Virus record (IMG/VR): IMGVR_UViG_3300028129_000005
Span: 62,001 to 126,000 of that record
Strand: one strand, 5' to 3'
DNA: 64,000 nt
Source: a virus
Shown here: positions 61,918 through 64,000 of the stretch, in pieces
Numbering within the stretch: position 1 is the first letter of the stretch
How the letters are laid out: each line of letters begins with the position of its first letter
Notes under the pieces: generated by a model
Told to the model about the DNA's origin: nothing
The model's input: only the letters and a program-made list of their open reading frames with translations
The model's database searches: none
Position numbers and translations under genes: made by a program

Positions 61918-63033
61918 ATGATAGAGCCAAAGGTATTAGAGAAACCAGTAAATAGAATCTGGATTCTCGGAGATATGCACCTTGGAGTTCGTTCTAATTC
62001 TCTGGAATGGTTACAGACACAGAAAGATTTTTACGAAAACCAATTTATTCCAACACTAAAAAGAGATGTCAAAGAAGGCGACATTTTAGTTCAGGTTGGA
62101 GACGCATTCGATAATAGACAAAGTATAAACTTAAGAGTTCTGCACTATGCAGTAGATCTTTTTGAAAGATTAGGTGAAATTTTGCCAGTTCATGTTATAT
62201 GCGGTAACCATGATATATGGGCTAAAAAATCCAATGATGTAAGTTCAATAGATTCTTTAAAGTGGATTCCTAACGTTGCAGTATATAAGGAACCTAGGGA
62301 ATTTAAATGGGGAGGAAAGAAAGTTCTCTTAATGCCATGGAGAAGAGATTCCACACATGAAGCAGAAACACTTGCACAATTTCCAAATTCAGATATTGTA
62401 TTTTGCCATTCTGAAGTTTCAGGAGTTTCTTTAAATTCTAAAGTTAAAAACCACCATGGAACAGATACTATTTCTTATAAAAACTATGATGCAGTTTATT
62501 CAGGACATATTCATTATAGACAAACTAAAGGAAAGTTAAGATTAGTAGGAACTCCTTACGAATTAACAAGATCTGATTCGGGTAACACTAAGGGCTTTGA
62601 TATGGTTGATCTAGGAACCATGGAAGAAACCTTTTACGAAAATACTATATCACCTAAGTTCGTAAAGTTTTATCTTACAGGTCTTTACAATGTTTCTCTT
62701 GGTGAATTTAAAGATAAGATTAGAAATAATTATGTAGATTTATATGTTCCTTCTAATATTGCAACAACAAGTGCACTGTCAAGATTAATAAACAAAATAC
62801 AAAAAATAGGTAGAAGAATAGAACCAAACATATATGAATTAGATTCTTTCTTAGATAAGGACTTATATGATATGGATGAAATAGAAGATCTCTATAAGAA
62901 CTATAACATTCTACACCTATGTAATACGTTCGTTGATGGTCTTCCACATGATGACGAAACTAGAGAAAGAGTTAAGACTAGTTTAAAAAACTTGCATGAT
63001 AAGTGTGCATATAATTACGATAACGAAGCATGA
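61918..63033 (+). CDS. 47: Recombination nuclease subunit gp47 (Mre11/SbcD-like)
   Basis: 371 residues; T4 gp47 has 339. The metallophosphoesterase motifs are in order: I-L-G-D-M-H-L-G, V-G-D-A-F-D, C-G-N-H-D-I-W, F-C-H-S-E and S-G-H-I-H-Y. With gp46 it forms the Mre11/Rad50-type complex that resects DNA ends for recombination-dependent replication. The stop overlaps the gp46 start by three bases (ATGA), the usual coupling of this pair. Confidence 0.9.
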   Translation: MIEPKVLEKPVNRIWILGDMHLGVRSNSLEWLQTQKDFYENQFIPTLKRDVKEGDILVQVGDAFDNRQSINLRVLHYAVDLFERLGEILPVHVICGNHDIWAKKSNDVSSIDSLKWIPNVAVYKEPREFKWGGKKVLLMPWRRDSTHEAETLAQFPNSDIVFCHSEVSGVSLNSKVKNHHGTDTISYKNYDAVYSGHIHYRQTKGKLRLVGTPYELTRSDSGNTKGFDMVDLGTMEETFYENTISPKFVKFYLTGLYNVSLGEFKDKIRNNYVDLYVPSNIATTSALSRLINKIQKIGRRIEPNIYELDSFLDKDLYDMDEIEDLYKNYNILHLCNTFVDGLPHDDETRERVKTSLKNLHDKCAYNYDNEA

Positions 63034-64000
63034 AAATCAAATCAATAGAATTTAAAAACTTTGCATCATACGGAAATTCAATTCAAAGGATAGAATTCGA
63101 AGATGATAAAGCGGAGTTGTTATTAACTCTTGGTAAAAATGGTCATGGTAAAACTACCATCGCCAATGCAATAGTATATGCGCTATACGGTAAAGTTGAA
63201 GGTGTTAAGATGGCGGACCTTCCTAATAGAATTAATAAGGAATTATGGGTAAGAATAGAACTTCAATGTAAAGGAACTATAGTAGAAATCGAGAGAGGTT
63301 TGATGCCTAATAGATTTAAAGTTCTTTTAAATGGAATTGAATTTGATAAAGCAGGTAAGAAATCAGTTCAGGATTATTTAGAAGAAGAGATATTCGGAAT
63401 CCCATATCATGTATTTAAAAACATTATAATTTTATCTGTAAATGATTTTAAGTCGTTCTTAACAATGACAAATCATGATAAAAGACAAATCATCGATAAA
63501 ATGTTTGGATTCTCCATCCTTAATGATATGCAAAAGCAGATTAAAGATGAAAGAAGAGATCTTAAAATAGAATTAGATTCTTATGAAAAAGAATTAAGCC
63601 AGCTTAGTGAAAATATAGTTTCAGTTAATATGAAATTAAATCAATTACTAGCAGAAGCTGACACTAAAAACAAAGAAGAAATAGAATCTTTGAAAACTAG
63701 TCTTAAAAAATATGATTCTAATAGAATTAAATTAGAAGAGGCAAGCACCAAAGTATCTAAAATGATTACTTCTAATTCTTCTGACTTACAGGAAAAACAA
63801 TCTAAATATACTTCACTTAAATATGAGTTAGTAGAATTAAAGAAAAAGCTAGCGTTATATGAAACTGATAAATGTCCAACATGTGAAGGCGAACTAACCT
63901 CTTCTTTTCACCAAGAAAGAAAAAAAGAAATAGAGTCTAAGGCAGAATCTCTTCCTTCTGATATCTCAAAGGCAGAAACAAAGGTGAATGATATTAAATC
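63030..64000 (+). CDS. 46: Recombination nuclease subunit gp46 (Rad50/SbcC-like), 3' partial
   Basis: The frame starts at ATG 63,030 and stays open to the end of the window (323 codons visible). The N-terminus (MKIKSIEFKNFASYGN) and Walker A (GKNGHGKTT, near residue 40) are typical of SbcC/Rad50. A coiled coil follows from about residue 165, and the zinc-hook C-P-T-C lies near residue 281. The rest of the coiled coil and the second ATPase lobe are outside the window. It partners with gp47, whose gene overlaps it by four bases. Confidence 0.9.
   Translation, partial: MKIKSIEFKNFASYGNSIQRIEFEDDKAELLLTLGKNGHGKTTIANAIVYALYGKVEGVKMADLPNRINKELWVRIELQCKGTIVEIERGLMPNRFKVLLNGIEFDKAGKKSVQDYLEEEIFGIPYHVFKNIIILSVNDFKSFLTMTNHDKRQIIDKMFGFSILNDMQKQIKDERRDLKIELDSYEKELSQLSENIVSVNMKLNQLLAEADTKNKEEIESLKTSLKKYDSNRIKLEEASTKVSKMITSNSSDLQEKQSKYTSLKYELVELKKKLALYETDKCPTCEGELTSSFHQERKKEIESKAESLPSDISKAETKVNDIK

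Noticed and set aside
1-64000. CRISPR array, insertion sequence or homing endonuclease
   Set aside because: No spaced direct repeats, transposase motifs, or GIY-YIG/HNH-type genes were found on either strand.

Overview
The window is part of the genome of a large T4-like contractile-tailed bacteriophage. Every supported gene lies on the + strand and the sequence is AT-rich. It carries recognisable T4-type proteins: baseplate gp6, gp32, gp61 primase, UvsY, UvsW, gp43 (in two pieces), gp45 clamp, UvsX, gp41 helicase, gp47 and gp46. Start codons are preceded by A/T-rich leaders with almost no Shine-Dalgarno sequences, which fits a host in the Bacteroidota, perhaps a marine flavobacterium. The host assignment is inference.

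Region 1 (1-26,273) is the tail and baseplate block. It runs from the end of gene 6 through very large, low-homology structural proteins of 929, 661, 1271 and 1609 aa, to two fibre proteins with collagen-like repeats and tail-collar-like domains. The first fibre ends in a self-processing Hint (intein-like) domain. A putative one-component spanin and a tube-like protein follow. Region 2 (26,311-31,961) holds a small capsid-targeted protein, a RuvC-like resolvase, gp32 with a T4-like autoregulatory leader, primase, UvsY and UvsW.

Region 3 (31,995-45,315) is the most unusual. Eight consecutive genes encode proteins that mostly begin with a capsid-targeting-like peptide and are cut up internally by repeats of a motif like E-S-L-V-x-E followed by A/G/K/D, matching the (L/I)-x-E specificity of T4 prohead protease. 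I read these as virion polyproteins that are cleaved into many small internal proteins and ejected with the DNA. One is a ligase-like nucleotidyltransferase. Another is a second ligase-like domain joined to an NMN-adenylyltransferase-like domain through one of these sites.

Region 4 (45,383-50,756) is accessory metabolism: methylglyoxal synthase, a cytidylyltransferase, a dTDP-glucose 4,6-dehydratase, a T4 alpha-glucosyltransferase homologue and small unknowns. Region 5 (50,793-64,000) is nucleotide metabolism and replication: dUTPase, the N-terminal half of DNA polymerase, nrdB, nrdA, sliding clamp, the C-terminal half of DNA polymerase, UvsX, a 2OG-Fe(II) oxygenase, replicative helicase and gp47/gp46. 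The polymerase is split in the fingers, so two catalytic aspartates lie on different polypeptides encoded about 3.9 kb apart.

Five intrinsic terminators divide the operons. A GATATATA motif sits 23-34 nt before several late-type genes and may be the phage late promoter. A GTA(G/T)AATAAT-like motif appears before several metabolic and replication operons. No stretch longer than 300 bases lacks a gene, and no tRNA, CRISPR array or insertion sequence was seen.
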